From the NCBI GenBank assembly GCA_014529385.2, contig CM043961.1, forward strand, positions 17,476,978 to 17,540,977: a stretch of 64,000 bases of DNA, written 5' to 3'. The DNA is from Adiantum capillus-veneris (taxonomy: Eukaryota; Streptophyta; Polypodiopsida; Polypodiales; Pteridaceae). A model generated the notes under the pieces. That model saw only the letters and a list, made by a program, of their open reading frames with translations, was not told the origin of the DNA and made no database searches. The translations under genes and the position numbers were made by a program. Positions 14,849 through 27,041 of this stretch are shown here, one piece after another (the stretch's first letter is position 1; the number at the start of each line of letters is the position of its first letter).

Positions 14849-17800
14849 ATGAATAGTGACGAGGATGTGGGACCGTCCAACCGAAACACCTATCTCTCAA
14901 CGAGGGTCTTATGTCCTTGTAATCAATGCAAGCATGCTGTGCGACGGACAAGACGTGTTTCTTTGCAGCACGTTCGCGAATTTGGCGAGTTCGATCCATC
15001 TATTATAGATCGAGTTGTTGCCAATTATAACTCGTCGGACTCTGATGCTGGCCAACAAGAAGCAATCTTGCAACCCAATAGACGTGTTCGCAGGCGCTTT
15101 GGTCAAGCAGCATATGTGAGGCCACAAGATGTAGCCTCTGACAGCTCGGGGGATGATCATGCAGAGCACATTCCCAACGAGGCAATGTTTGAGCCCGAGA
15201 TTGATGAAATGATCGAGACGATCATGGATTCAGAAAGGCTTATCTATGATGATATGAAAAGTGAAGCCGATACGCCATTGTATAATGGAGCACGTATGTC
15301 TAGATTGAAAGCACTCCTGGTTCTTCTCAACATGCAGGCAAAGTTTGGATGGAGTGACACTAGCGTCACAGCGCTTTTCAGGTGATCTATTACAATTAGT
15401 TTACTTTAATAAAACTCTAAATGTATAATGATCTGATAGATTTTTACACGACTGTATCGTATTTTTATGTTGTGTAGATTGCTTAAAGAGCACATACTAC
15501 CAGCTGACAATGTGATGCCAGATTCCCGAGATGAAGCAAGAAAGATTTTGCGAAACTTGGGGATGGATTACAATTCTATCCACGCTTGTCCTAATGACTG
15601 CATTCTTTTCAGAGGGGAATACATAGACATGGAGAAGTGTCTGAAATGTGATTCCGAAAGATATCGAGTAGATCTCCACGGGACAAAAATTCCACAAAAG
15701 GTTTTGCGACATTTTCCTCTGCTTCCTCGCATTAAGCATTTCTTCGAATATAAGTCCATGGCCGCCCTAGCATCATGGCATGAGGAGAATAAATATTCGG
15801 ATGGTGTGCTACGAATTCCTGCAGATTGCGCAGCCTGGAAACATATAGATGGAACATGGTCGGATTTTGCCAGGGAAGCTCGAAACTTGCGCTTAGGTTT
15901 GGCTATGGATGGCGTAAATCCATTTGGTCAAAGATCAACATCTTACAGTGTATGGCCCGTTGTCATCGTCAACTACAACATTCCCCCGTGGTTGACTACG
16001 AAGAAGGGGCACCTATGGCTAAGCTTGATTGTGCCAGGGCGATATAAAGTGGAGAATATGGATGTGTATCTTTGTCCACTATTGGAAGAGCTACAACAAT
16101 TGTGGATTGGCATAGAGGTGGTGGATATGAGCCGACACACAAGACGACGGAATGCTTTGATCAGAGGCATTCTAATGTGGACCATGCATGACTATCTCGG
16201 GCTAACAGAATGCTCAGGTGATCTATTGACACTCCTCACTCAGACACTGTAAATCTTGTTTTTTCCCATAGTTGATCTATTATCATGTGTATACATACAG
16301 GGCTTCAAACAAGCGGATACAGAGCATGTGTCACATGTGGACCTAGACTGAATGCACGTAGGGCGCCCTCACTGAAGAAGAAAATCTACGAAGGTCATCA
16401 AGCGTATCTTCCAGAGAATCATGTGTTACGCGACGGCTTTTTGGGAAGAGAGCTACCAAGGATGTCTGCACAAGCATGGTTAGAGCAGAAGGAGATGTGC
16501 GATGACGGATTGCCTCCAGGGATGAAGAGACTATCTCTATGGTACGAGTTACCATACTGGCCCCGACTCATGATCAATCACTTGCTCGATCCAATGCACA
16601 TATTCAAGAATGTGGGTAATCTACTATGGGACCATTTGACAGGCAAGAAAGATACTTTGGGAGCCAGAGTTGACCTTAGAAATGTGGATCGTATGGAGCA
16701 ATATTGGCCGCAAACAGCGTCTGATGGATCGATAAAACTCCCTAAAGCACCATGGATTTTCACAGGAGCCCAAGAACGCAAAGTAAAAGAGACCATTCGA
16801 TCTTTGCGGACCCCACTGGCGTAATGCACTCGCTCCGAACATGTTTTACTAAAGAAGGAAAGCTTACCGGTTTGAAGTCACACGATTGGCATAAAATGTG
16901 TCAGGTACGTTCATAGTGGACTTTAATATCATTGCATAAAATGTGGACTTTAATATCATTGCTGCACATACTTTACAGTTTATTTTACCGGTTGCCATTG
17001 AGGGATGTTTGTCTCTCGACATCCGTAACACAATCTACAAACTTGCAAAGCTGGTGCAATGGATCTCACAAAAGGAGATCAACCTAGACTCCATACCATT
17101 CGCCAAACTAAATGCTGCGGAGCTTGTGTGCATGTTTGAGAAACATTTTCCTACTACCATGCTAACCATTCAGGTGCATCTTCTTGTTCACATAGTTGAT
17201 GAGGTGGAAATAGCTGGCACAGTTCATTCCAGATGGATGTTCTTCTTAGAACGTTTCATGAAAACGCTTAAGGGATATGTGCGTCAAAAGGCACGTCCGG
17301 AGGGTAGCATGGCAGAAGGTTGGTTGGTATCAGAGTCCCTAGTGTACATTGGAGAGTGGCTAGACGGATTTGATAAAGCCCGGGACACGCTATGGCGAAC
17401 CATAGATGATGAGCGCATATCTGGGATTGTCATGTGCAATCTCGGTGTTGAGAAGAAGATGACGGAAGATCTAGAGGCTAAAATCAACTGATTTTGCATG
17501 CTTCACAATCCAGTGATGCAAAAGTGGATTTCACAATATGAGGATGCAAAGCAAGAGCGACAAAGGGCACGAATCGAGTGGAGACGGGGAAGACGACCAC
17601 CGATGCACTATCCGACGGTTCTGGAGAGCCTACCAACATTCATGAGCTTAAGATGGTTGCACAACCAATTGAAAAGCGCACAACAATGCGGTGACGAAGT
17701 GACTGAGGAAGAGTGGGAGTACTCTCGGGGTTGCGCGACCAAGGTAAGTTTGCAATGTACGACTAGCTAGTGACTTTATTTCTAAACGTTTGAACGGCCA

Positions 17801-18576
17801 CTCATAATCTCTGTTCGTTGTAGTATAAGTCATACACAGCAGCATGGTGTAAAGGTCGACATTTTAGGGTGGAACGGATCGACAAAAAGCGTTTTACTCA
17901 AGATTGTGGAATCATGGCAAAATTTGAACAGTCTAGTCGACGACGTTCCTCTGATGCAGATCCTGTGGTGGCGGAACTCACTTACTTCGGCACGCTACAA
18001 GAGATTTTGAGGATCGATTACAGAGGATTTTTTGTCGACTTGTTCGATGTGCAATGGTTCAAGATAATCATGGAGGGTCGCAACGCTACTGTGCGTAGAG
18101 GAGAGTCTGGTTTTCTTGAGGTGGATTCTACTAAGAAATGGACTGACCTAAGAGACACTTTCGTACTACGCGAGCATTGTGAACAAGTAAGTATGTAAAT
18201 AGTTAACATCCCCCTTTTACAAGTTATGTGCTTGAAAGCTCTCATGTAAGTTATGTGGCTCTGGCAGGTAATATTTCATCCTACAAAGTCTACATCAAAC
18301 TGGTGGTACGTCATAGAGGTAGCCCCTCGTAGTGCAAGGACGTATGAAGGCTACCATGTGCCAATCACAACGGCATCAATGGAGGAGATCAGAGAAGATG
18401 CTCCATCAGAAGCCGCTGCGGTGGTGCCAGACGAGCATCAAGATGCTACTACTCTATATGGGGTGCATGCAGAGGAGCTACAAAATGAAACAGAGGATAT
18501 GTGTTTAAACGGAGAGCTCTATATAGATATAGGAAGTTATGCTGAGTTATGTGAGGATGAGAGAGAGATCTCTTAA
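14849..18576 (+). pseudogene. CACTA-1 TNPD-like transposase, nearly intact
   Basis: TNPD-type transposase, the catalytic protein that cuts and pastes CACTA ends. I place six exons: 14849-15381, 15478-16217, 16301-16904, 16979-17743, 17824-18186 and 18268-18576, all with GT...AG borders. Exon 1 has the N-terminal transposase-associated Cys-rich region (CPCNQCKH). Exons 2-3 carry the Transposase_21 region (HACPNDCILFRGEY, LAMDGVNPFG, LLDPMHIFKNV). Exon 4 has DUF4218 (HLLVHIVDE, SRWMFFLERFMK, ARPEGSMAEGW). Exons 5-6 have DUF4216 (YFGTLQEILRIDYRGF, then WWYVIEVAP). Lesions are a frameshift near 16816-16823 and an in-frame TGA at 17489-17491. The start was chosen because it opens the Cys-rich domain just after the leader. 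Confidence 0.9.
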
Positions 18577-18848
18577 AGCCACAAATATTGTATTTGAACA
18601 ATTTTGCTCCGTGTTGTAAAAGCTCTAGCTCTCTAAGTACCTTCCATGGTGTATAACGCTCTTTTCTACTCGCGCTCACATCTTTTGATTGAAAATTCTG
18701 AGTTTTCGACTTGCCTCTTCTATCACTCAATTCATTGCGTCATTGTATTTATATGCATCATTACGTCATTGTATTTAATGGTCTTTGCGTCATTGTCTAC
18801 TCTATTCATTCAATATTAAGTTTAAATATTTGTGTGTTTAATGCAGGT

Positions 18849-20158
18849 ATGGATGATGAGGAGTTTCTTTCTTCTTTGTCACCACAGCAGAGACAGTGGT
18901 ACGTGGAGCGTCATCGCTCTGGCGCATCATCGCGCGTTCCTACTCCATCCGCATCTCCCTCTCTTTCGGAGCATTCGGCGCGCTCCGAAGCTTCGACGTC
19001 GACGAGACGATCTTCACACTCGTCTAGACACTGGCGCTCTAGTGGTGGCGGTGGTGGTTGTTGTGGGGATTCCACCGCCGATGCCTCCACACCGCCTCAT
19101 GTTCGACGAGGCTCTTTACCCTCCCCTTCTTTGCCCGCCCCCACACCAGCCACAACATCGCCATCTACGCCAAGTTTTGCGCGACTGACTGTTCCTAGCA
19201 GCTACACACCTCTACCTACTCCGCCAGGAGCCAACCCACTCGACACTCCTCGCTTCGGGGCCCAGACGCCGATGGAGACACCTAACGTCCGTACCCCCAT
19301 CGACACGCCACTAGAGACCCCTGCCGGGACACCCAGGTTCACACGTCACCGGCCAGAGGGCTTGCCTTACTCCGTCGACTTCAGTGGCGGCATCATCATG
19401 GATGATGACGGCAAGAAGGTGATCTCGCGCATACGTGGTCTTTGCTCGCAGCTGTTTAGACACTACATACTAAACAAATGGAGTGAAGTACCAAGTGATT
19501 TAAAAAACAGAGTCATCAGCATACTTCATGATGAGTTTCCCGTTCCAACACGGGATCAGCGCTTCAATGAAGACCTGATGAAGATTCGAATGCGCGAATA
19601 CTGCAAACACAAGCGTTTCGAAGTGCAAAAAGCAATCAAGCATGGGTGGAATAGGCCAGATTGGCTGGCCAAAGAAGATTGGAAGAATCCGAAGAAAGCA
19701 GCGCGCGAGAATCCCAACAAGTGGAAGCAACAAAAGGATGCAGCCAGAGCGCGAGTAGAGGCAGGGAGCTCGCACCACTTGGGGAGCGGTGGATGGGCAT
19801 CATTTGAGGCCGATTTTGTAAGTGTTTTCGCATTGCTCTTTATGTTCGATAGTTTAGGGTTTATGAGTTTTTTAATTCTAACATAATGAAATCTTTGTAT
19901 GTTTTGACAGTGGTCGATGACAGGACGTGATCCCACACCGTACGAGCGCGAGTACGCAGGCAGGAAGGGCTTAAACGCTCTGATGGACATTCTCAGTTCT
20001 CGCTGCGGCATGGTTAGTATTAGGGTTTACTCTTTTCTATTTTTTGTATTGTTTTATAAATGTCGTTATATGTTTATACTTACTGAAAGCTGTCTTATTG
20101 TTTTTTTTTGCAGAATCCGACAGATACGCCGCTTAGACGCGATGAGACGTCTGACTAG
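18849..20158 (+). CDS. CACTA-1 TNPA-like protein
   Basis: Second gene of the element, of the plant Ptta/En/Spm accessory (Transposase_24-like) type. TNPA-like proteins bind the subterminal repeats and help TNPD bring the ends together. Three exons, 18849-19817, 19911-20012 and 20114-20158, have GT...AG borders and join in frame to about 371 residues without a stop. The N-terminus (MDDEEFLSSLSP) leads into a Ser/Pro/Thr-rich region with a Gly run and repeated TP motifs. A basic helical domain follows at about residues 180-320 (LCSQLFRHYILNKWSEVP, EYCKHKRFEVQKAIKHGW). CACTA-2 has the equivalent gene with the same layout. Family assignment comes from position and composition more than from motifs. 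Confidence 0.8.
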
Positions 20159-20536
20159 ACGACGTCAGTTTAGCCATAGCTAGATAGCATTAGTTTAGGG
20201 TTTCTCATAGGTTATGTATCATGAGACGGATTTTATACGTCTTTTTGAACCATGTATATTATTACATTTGTCACCGCAGTTCATTTTGCCAATCAATTCT
20301 TTATGTCTATGATGTTGTACAATTGTCATTATTACATTTGCCAATCAATTCATTTTGCCTATGATGTGTACAATTGTCAATTTTACGCTTGTCAATTTTG
20401 CAAACAATGCATCTTGTGGGTGACTATTTTGGGTCTATTATCTACCCTTGCACTTTTTTTAAAAAGTGAATCAAGTACAATATGCTTGATGGGTGGCAGG
20501 GTATTCAATGCCCTGTCACCAAAAAAAATTTCTCTC
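20159..20536 (+). other. CACTA-1 3' untranslated or spacer sequence
   Basis: AT-rich spacer between the TNPA stop and the right subterminal repeats. Short echoes of ttgccaatcaattc and acaattgtca recur at 20270-20400. No gene seen. Confidence 0.5.
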
Positions 20537-20798
20537 GGGCGTCGCTATAACCGTCGCTATTTATGGCTCTGTAGCGTCGCTACAGACTTCTGTGTAAACG
20601 TCGCTATAACCGTCGCTATGACCGTCGCTATGAGCGTCTCTATATAGCGACGCTTATAGCGACGCATATAAGCGACGCCTATAGCAACGGATATAGTGAC
20701 GCTCTCGTAGTGACGCTATTAGCGACGCCGGGGGTTATAAAAACCCAGTGTATTTCCGTCGCTAACAGCGTCACAAGAGCACACAACCTCTTGTAGTG
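20537..20798. repeat. CACTA-1 right subterminal repeats and terminal repeat
   Basis: At least ten copies of (g)cgtcgctat or its complement atagcgacg(c) lie in both orientations between 20537 and 20775. The terminal repeat complement aacctcttgtagtg ends at 20798. Confidence 0.9.
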
Positions 20799-21364
20799 TG
20801 AGGCCATTCTCATGCCATTTAGTCACATTAGCAAACCACTTGCACTTGAAGATGAAGGTATGAAAGGTTCTAAAATTGACCTTCAGTATCCTTTCAATTG
20901 TCCCATAATACCTGGATTCATCACCATTTGTGTCAAAGTTTCCCATGATACCACAATCCATGGAGGTTTGACACGCGTCAATGTGGCAAGTATGAAAGTG
21001 TCGACCCTTTGACCACATAGAGTTAAAGGAAAGGCACTATAAAAAATAAATAAATCTTTTATTATTTACAATGATGAAGTCGAGAAAAAACTATACAATA
21101 TGGGTTAAGTATATGAGTACTCTACCTTTGGTACGCACCCTCCTGCATACTCCCATTCTTTGTCAGTGATGTCTTCTCCAAATGATTTTGCTTCGGTCAT
21201 TCTCTCATGAATCCACTTGGCACTAATGAGATCTTGGAAACATGCAAGGTGTTGAGGCACTGGGGGTGCCCTCCTGCCTCCATGATTCCTACTTCCATGC
21301 ATCATTCCATTGTTTGAGCGGTGGTTGGCGTGCCATGTGAGAAGCTCCACCGTAGACCTGTGCG
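20799..21364 (-). pseudogene. CACTA-3 transposase (TNPD-like), 5' half of the interrupted gene
   Basis: On the minus strand this encodes the region between DUF4218 and DUF4216. It contains SAKWIHERMTEAKS and EEWEYAGG-type sequence (KEWEYAGGCVPK), an intron at 21125-21037 (89 bp), then MWSKGRHFHTCHID, YYGTIERILKVNF and FKCKWFANVTKW. The intron matches intron 4 of CACTA-1 in position. The frame continues across the TGA at 20799-20801 into 12573. Upstream of about 21364 the transposase similarity is lost. This gene is the insertion target of CACTA-1. Confidence 0.8.
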
Positions 21365-21793
21365 AGTGTACATGTGCAAAAGCATGAGAGAGGAGAGGGG
21401 ATCAGAGAGAGATAGACAACACAACAAATGCTAGGTGTGGAAGAGGGGACGATCAGTGCCCCATGACTACCAAAGTAGAAGACCCGTTCAATGATCAGAT
21501 GATGTATGATGGGTACCGCCCTGGCCTCTATATGTGGAAGAGGGGGCGATCATCAGTGTCCCATGAATACCAGAGTAGAAGACCCGTGCAATGATTAGAT
21601 GATGTAGGATGGGTACCCACGTGGCCTCATATATGTGAGTGCCCAAGGGAGTCCATACTAGGTGGGCAGCTGTCCCAAATCTACGTGGTCGGACAAAAGA
21701 GCAACATATACATGGGTGGCCAGCCCGTAGACATACTAGCCGTACAAGTATGCCATATACCTATGTGAAACATCAGAGTGGTGTAAGTCTAAA
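21365..21793. repeat. spacer with a tandem duplication of about 100 bp
   Basis: Units 21433-21530 and 21530-21635 share tgtggaagaggg, cgatcagtg(c/t)cccatga, accagagtagaagacccgt and gatgatgta.gatgggtacc. No gene is seen. It could be part of CACTA-3 or unrelated. Confidence 0.6.
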
Positions 21794-23391
21794 TGTAATG
21801 GAATTGGCCTATTAACTTGAGAGTAGTGAAAATTAGAGAGACTACTTTTGTGAAATTACTTTGTGAGCATAGAGGGTGAACATAATTGATGGTAGCAACA
21901 TAAACATAGCATTTACTTAACTTGGTATGAAGAATAATTTTGCAAGAGAGAGAGTTTAGAGAACATGACAACAGTTCAGGACCAGATTTATGTGGAGCCG
22001 GTCCCCCTTCCAATAGGCATTTGTATTATAGTTTCTCCCATCACGAGAGACTTGTTACAATACAATCTTTGTGTTCCTTGTGACCTAGGTGATGCAATGA
22101 AGATGGAAAGATTCATGCATCACGAGCATAACATAAACTTTGTGAAAAGCATTAACTATCCCAAGCCTCAGTCCCAAGACCTCAAACACCTTGGAAGGTG
22201 GAGAGAGCTAGTTGGGAATGAGGGTAGGGAAGAGGAAGAAGAAACATTTCATAGGAGAAATAATTAGTTCCTCACTTATCATCACTCTTCTTGCTAGAAT
22301 ACATAATAGCATAGTAATGAAGATGGACAAGATGGAAAGCTTAAGCATTGAAGTGTGGCTCTTGGTTGGATTTGCATTCTGTAGCCAAGAGTGCTGGTGT
22401 AGGCTCTCAGCCTCTCTATGTGCTTGGAGAAGGAGAGGGAGCTCTTACACTTTACACTTCACACAATGAGTGTGTGTGTGGGAGAGTATACCCCTCAAGC
22501 AGGCCCCCTACTTGCTTTGTTCAACCCCTCCCCCCCGTAGGTTATGCTTGAATCTCATTGGACCCCTCCAGGCCTAGCCAATCACAAGCAAGAGTCATAC
22601 CAAGCAACAAGGGTAGCCTTGGGACAAGTGTCCCCATTTCACCTTTGAGAGAGAGGGCTTGATAAATTCTAAAATAATTAATTAAATCCACTAAATTATC
22701 ATTGGACCCCTTGAAAGGCCAACCAATAGGCTTTAGGCACACCATGAGGGTAACCTGGCTAGGGGCTTGACATGTGTCCTACTTGCCTCTTAGGCACGGG
22801 GTGCCCTTTGGGAGAGAGAGTGGCCAAGAAACCACCCCCCCTTCTTGCATGGCTCGTCCCCTCCTTGTAGGGATTTACTTTGACTTTTGTGCCACCTCAA
22901 GCCCCTCAACCTTGGGCCTAGTTCTCACCATGCAAGCTTGGCCCTTAAGCCCCTCAAGCTTGGGCCGGGTTCTCACCTCAAGTACATCCCTAGCATCTCA
23001 AGCATGACAAGCACCTCAAGCATCTCAATCATCAAGCACTTCAAGCATCTCAAGCATCTCAGTCCTCAGCCATGTCAAGACCCTCAAGCTTGGGCCGGGT
23101 TCCCACCTCAAGCCCACAACCCTAGCTTACATAAGGTCAAAGGACTTTTAACACTAACTATTGGAGGTCTTCAAACAATATAACCCTAAGGTATTTATGC
23201 TCCATTGATTAGCCTTGCTCTTTGATAAACTATCTCTCATTTGGGCCCCTTTACCATTGGCCTCGTGTCGAGATAGATCTATAAGCACATGTCTATATCC
23301 TAACCCTTGTTCTTGTTTATTCTCCCACATTAAATGATTAGTTTAATATGAGAAAATCATTTGGGTTGATTAGATATTAGATTTTATGACA
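21794..23391 (-). repeat. gypsy-B 3' LTR
   Basis: 1598 bp with TG...CA ends (plus-strand tgtaatgg and ttttatgaca). It is alignable throughout with 27457-28792. Extra length relative to the other LTR lies in a CTCAAGC-rich minisatellite near 22870-23110 (ctcaagca/ccctcaagcttgggcc repeated), which is shorter there. Confidence 0.9.
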
Positions 23392-23408
23392 TTACCTCTC
23401 TCTTGAAA
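23392..23408 (-). promoter_or_regulatory. gypsy-B polypurine tract
   Basis: On the minus strand caagagagaggtaa lies immediately before the 3' LTR. This is the expected site for plus-strand DNA priming. The same sequence adjoins the LTR of element D at 3381. Confidence 0.75.
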
Positions 23409-23759
23409 TCATAGTCGTCCTCGACTATGAGGTAGAAGAGATAAAGCCTTAGTCATTAGTTAATCTTACTTAGCTAGTAGAGGATCCCTTTTTACTCTAC
23501 AACATCTTTTCAAGATAGATGACTAATCCAATTGGTGCTTTGGAGACATAGCTTCCGCAAGCATGTCTGCACTTTAGTCCATTTCATTCTCCCAAGTAGA
23601 GTGACAAATTCTACGTGGTGTTTGAGTGACGTCATCATCACAAACATGATTGTAAGCATGCATACTATTGAAATTTGTGCACAATGAAAAAGAGAACTAG
23701 TCTTATAAGACAAAAACATTGGTCATTTAAAGGAAATTTGTACATGTGCTTACATTGTA

Positions 23760-24850
23760 GGCATACTCTACAAGAGGTAATTACTTTTCCCATTGTGAGC
23801 GTTGATCTACTTCTGCAACATAAGTTTTTAGTAGATCTAGTATCGTAAGATTGGCTATCTCACTTCGGCCATCCGTTTGTGGGTGATAGGCCAAAGAGAA
23901 ATTCAATCTTGTTCCTAGATTTTCAAAGAGACATTTTCAAAAATTACTGCTCATTCTAGGATCTCTATCTAACATGATGGATGTTGGTAATTCATGGTGT
24001 TTGAAAATCTGTGATATGAAGAGTGTTGCCATTTGGTGTGTCTTCATATTCTTTTTGACAGGAATAAAGTGTGCTTGCTTGCTAAAGCTGTCGACTATTG
24101 TCCATATTCCCGTATTCCCATGGATAGACTTGGTAATCCAAAGATGAAATTCATGGATATACTCTCCCATGGTGAATTTGGGATATGCAATGGCTGGAGT
24201 AATGCAGGTTGCTTCCCTTTATCATACTTGGTCTTTTGGTATACTACACATTTTGAAACATACTCTCGTATGTCCACTTTCATGGTAGGCCAATAGAAAT
24301 ACGTCTCTACTCCTCAGAGAGTAGGTTGAATGCCTCTATGCCCCACATAGGAAGGAGCATGGGATTCATACATAACTTTCTCACGAAGGGAATGGGTAGC
24401 ACATAGCCTATTGCCACAAAGAAGATAACCATCCTGCAAGGTGAATGGTTCCTCTTTTTTTCCAAAGCAAGGGCTAACATTATGTCTCTAAAGTCAGGGC
24501 CAGTAGCATATTCATCTATCATAGAAGATAGATCATTGTGAGTAGCTGTAGACACCGCATTAACTTTTGGTCGTCGTGAAAGTGCATTGGCCACTTGATC
24601 ATGATTACCAGCAACGTGAGCAATATGGAAATTAAATTGTGAAAGAAAATTTGTCCACCTTATTTGTTTGTCAGAAAGCTTGGTTTGCGTCATGAAATAC
24701 TTGAGACTTTGGTGGTTTGGAGTCCCCAATAAGTAGTCCTTCCATGTGTCTAGGGCATGTAGAACAACTAAAAGCTCTTTCTCATAAATTCCCAAGACTC
24801 GTTCATCCGTATTGAGCCTTCGGCTTCATATGCTATGGCATGCCCTTCTT
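23760..24850 (-). pseudogene. gypsy-B RNase H and integrase remnant
   Basis: Frame from 24795 reads GIYEKELLVVLHALDTWKDY, then TDHQSLKYF-type sequence (here TPNHQSLKYF) and FNFHIAHVAGNHDQVANALS, an RNase H domain. It is followed by the integrase zinc region (SKCVVYQKTKYDKGKQ, second Cys of the CxxC changed to Tyr) and the core (VDSFSKQAHFIPV, FKHHELPTSIMLDRDPRMSSNF). The integrase DDE order is recognisable, but several frames are needed. The C-terminal part present in element D (3730-4430) is missing, so the integrase could not function. Confidence 0.85.
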
Positions 24851-24949
24851 GAAGAAAAATTGCTCCAAGGAAATAACCACAAGCATCACATTGGACCTCA
24901 AATGGATTTGAGAGATCCGAAAGCATGAGGACTGGTTGGGAGGTAAGAT

Positions 24950-25910
24950 TTTATTTGAGCTTATCAAAAGCATTTTGCTCCTTAGCAGTCCATACATACT
25001 TAATTTTCTTCTTTGTTAAGTCATGTAATGGTCCTGCTATTTGAGAGAATTTTGTTATGAAGCGTCTATAGTATACCCACATACCAATAAAGCTTCTTAG
25101 TTCATGTAGATTCCTTGGATTAGGCCATGCTTTTATTACCTCTTACTTTGATGGATCCATACAGATACCATCTTGAGAGATAATATGACCTAGGTATTGA
25201 ATCTCTTGAAGGAAAAAATCACTTTTCTTTTGGTTGAGAAAAAGCTTGTTCTCCCTCAATGCTTGAAAAATCACTTGGAGATGTTGCTTATGTTCCTCCA
25301 AAGACTTAGAGTAGATGATGATATCATCAAAGAACACTCCAATGAATTTAAGGTGGTAAGGTCTAAAAGTTTTCTCCATTAGAAGATTGAACATAGCTAG
25401 TGTATTAGTTGCTTATGTTCCTCCAAAGACTTAGAGTAGATGGTGATATCATCAAAGAACACTCCAGTGAATTTAAGGTGGTAAGGTCTAAAAGTTTTCT
25501 CCATTAAAAGATTGAACATAGCTAGTGTATTAGTCAAGCCAAAAGGCATGGCTAGATATTCATAAAGACCAAACGTTGTGCAAAACGCGGTCTTTAGGAT
25601 ATCTTCATCCACTATCCTTATTTGATGATAACCACTTTTAAGGTCAATCCTACTGAAGTAGGTAGAGACTTGTATCTTATCAAATAGACCTTCTACCCGA
25701 GGCATGGGAAATCTATTTTTGATAGAGATATGGTTTAGTGCTCGATAGTCCACACACATACGGTATGTTCCATCTTTCTTTTGCACTAAAAGGACTAAAG
25801 AACAAAAGGAAGACGAGCCAGGCCTCACCATCCCTTTGTCTAAAAATTCTTGTACTTGCCTCTTGATTTCGTCTTGTTGAGCTTGAGAAACTCAATAAGG
25901 AGGCTTGTTA
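24950..25910 (-). pseudogene. gypsy-B reverse transcriptase with duplicated active-site segment
   Basis: The frame from 25831 gives typical Ty3/gypsy RT blocks: KKDGTYRMCVDYRALN, FSRIDLKSGYHQIRI (catalytic Asp of motif A), AMPFGLTN and FFDDITIYSKSL (the DD of motif C). A tandem duplication of 125 bp (unit boundaries near 25284/25409/25534) repeats the segment with FRPYHLKF.GVFFDDI.IYSKSLEEHKQ. Because 125 is not a multiple of three, the RT is frameshifted at the junction. Downstream, QYLGHIISQDGI continues in the second copy. Confidence 0.9.
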
Positions 25911-26259
25911 GGCGGTGAGCTTCCTGGAAGAAGCTCAATGCCATGGTCATCATCCCCTTGTTTTGGAGGTAAGTCCATAGGGATATCATTGATGAACACA
26001 TCTTGATGATCCTTTTAGAAAATTAGACAAGCCTAACTCTTCTTGATTCCTACCATTTTACATTTGACAAAACATTAGGATCTTTTAGGGACTCTTTGAC
26101 AAAAATCATGTACGTAGAAACTGAGCTCTTCATTGATTTATCAAAAGCAGGAGGATTTAAAAGTGGTACAGTACGAGCACACTTACTAGCATATATATAC
26201 ATGTTCTTTCCCCTATAGTCAAAGTAGATTCTCCTTTAAGGGAACTTCAGGTTGGCAGC

Positions 26260-27041
26260 CATGCGATCAAACCATGGCACCCCTAGGATAGCATCCTCAT
26301 GTTAGAGAGGAGAGATAAAAAATTCTTCTTTGTCAACATAGCTTTGGACACCATCAAATTGCTGGATGAAGGCCAACACTTTGTCGGTAGCACCAAAGGT
26401 GCCATCATAGGTGAGAAAAGAGATACTCTTTCCTCCCTCTTTGAACTTATTTAGCTTTTGTGACCTTTGCCATGCAGGGTATGTTTAGCGATGTCCTCCC
26501 CTCTTGTATTCTCTAGGAGAATAGCCATAGCTTTCATCGGAAGAGGAGAAAGGTGAAGAAGAAGGAGAAGAGGGTGACCTCTTCTCCTTCTTCTTCACCT
26601 TCTTCTTCTTGATCTTTTCTTCCTTGGTTTCCTCTCTTCCCTTTTGGAATGACGAGGAGAAGGACTGTGTGTTGATATTTTCTTGTTGGGAGGAGTTGGT
26701 GATCGTCTAGACCGCCGTATTCGTGGAGCCACATCTTCAGAGGAGCTTAAAGTTTCATTGCTTTCTTGCTCTTTGGATTTCTCCTCTCATATGGCAGAGA
26801 GTCTTCTTTTGGGGGTCTCTTCAAGAGGCCTCCTAATCTCTCCCTCCTCTTGGAGAGGAAGGGAAATCCCATAATCGCAAAGTTGTTGAGTAACTTTGGC
26901 TTGCAAAGCACAGTTGCCCATAGCTTGCTTCAACCTAATAACGAGATAATTGACAAACATAGGGGCATCATCATTAGCACCTTCATGTGAAAAATCAAAG
27001 CTATCAATGTTCATTCTACTCTCTTCATTATTGTCAGCCAT
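26260..27041 (-). pseudogene. gypsy-B gag with internal deletion into post-protease sequence
   Basis: Starts ATG at 27041 (MADNNEESRMNIDSFDF), matching gypsy-C from 31001. A Lys/Glu/Ser-rich low-complexity stretch follows. The frame near 26460-26352 reads KVLAFIQQFDG, then jumps directly to VQSYVDKEEFF and ISPL...PWFDRM. In gypsy-C these two points are about 950 bp apart. The capsid core, zinc knuckle and protease are therefore gone. Confidence 0.8.

Larger units (their letters stand above)
12574..20798 (+). mobile_element. CACTA-1, complete CACTA (En/Spm) DNA transposon
   Basis: The ends are a 14-bp perfect terminal inverted repeat, CACTACAAGAGGTT at 12574 and its complement ending at 20798. 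They are flanked by TGA/TGA. Inside both ends are many copies of a gcgacgctcatagcgacg-like subterminal motif, the type of site TNPA proteins bind. Interior order is subterminal repeats, CA/CT/GA microsatellites, a 55-bp minisatellite, a captured HMA gene fragment, a conserved leader hairpin, TNPD-like transposase and TNPA-like protein. The length is 8225 bp. TNPD has one frameshift and one in-frame stop while TNPA is open, so the copy is probably non-autonomous but fairly young. Confidence 0.95.
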
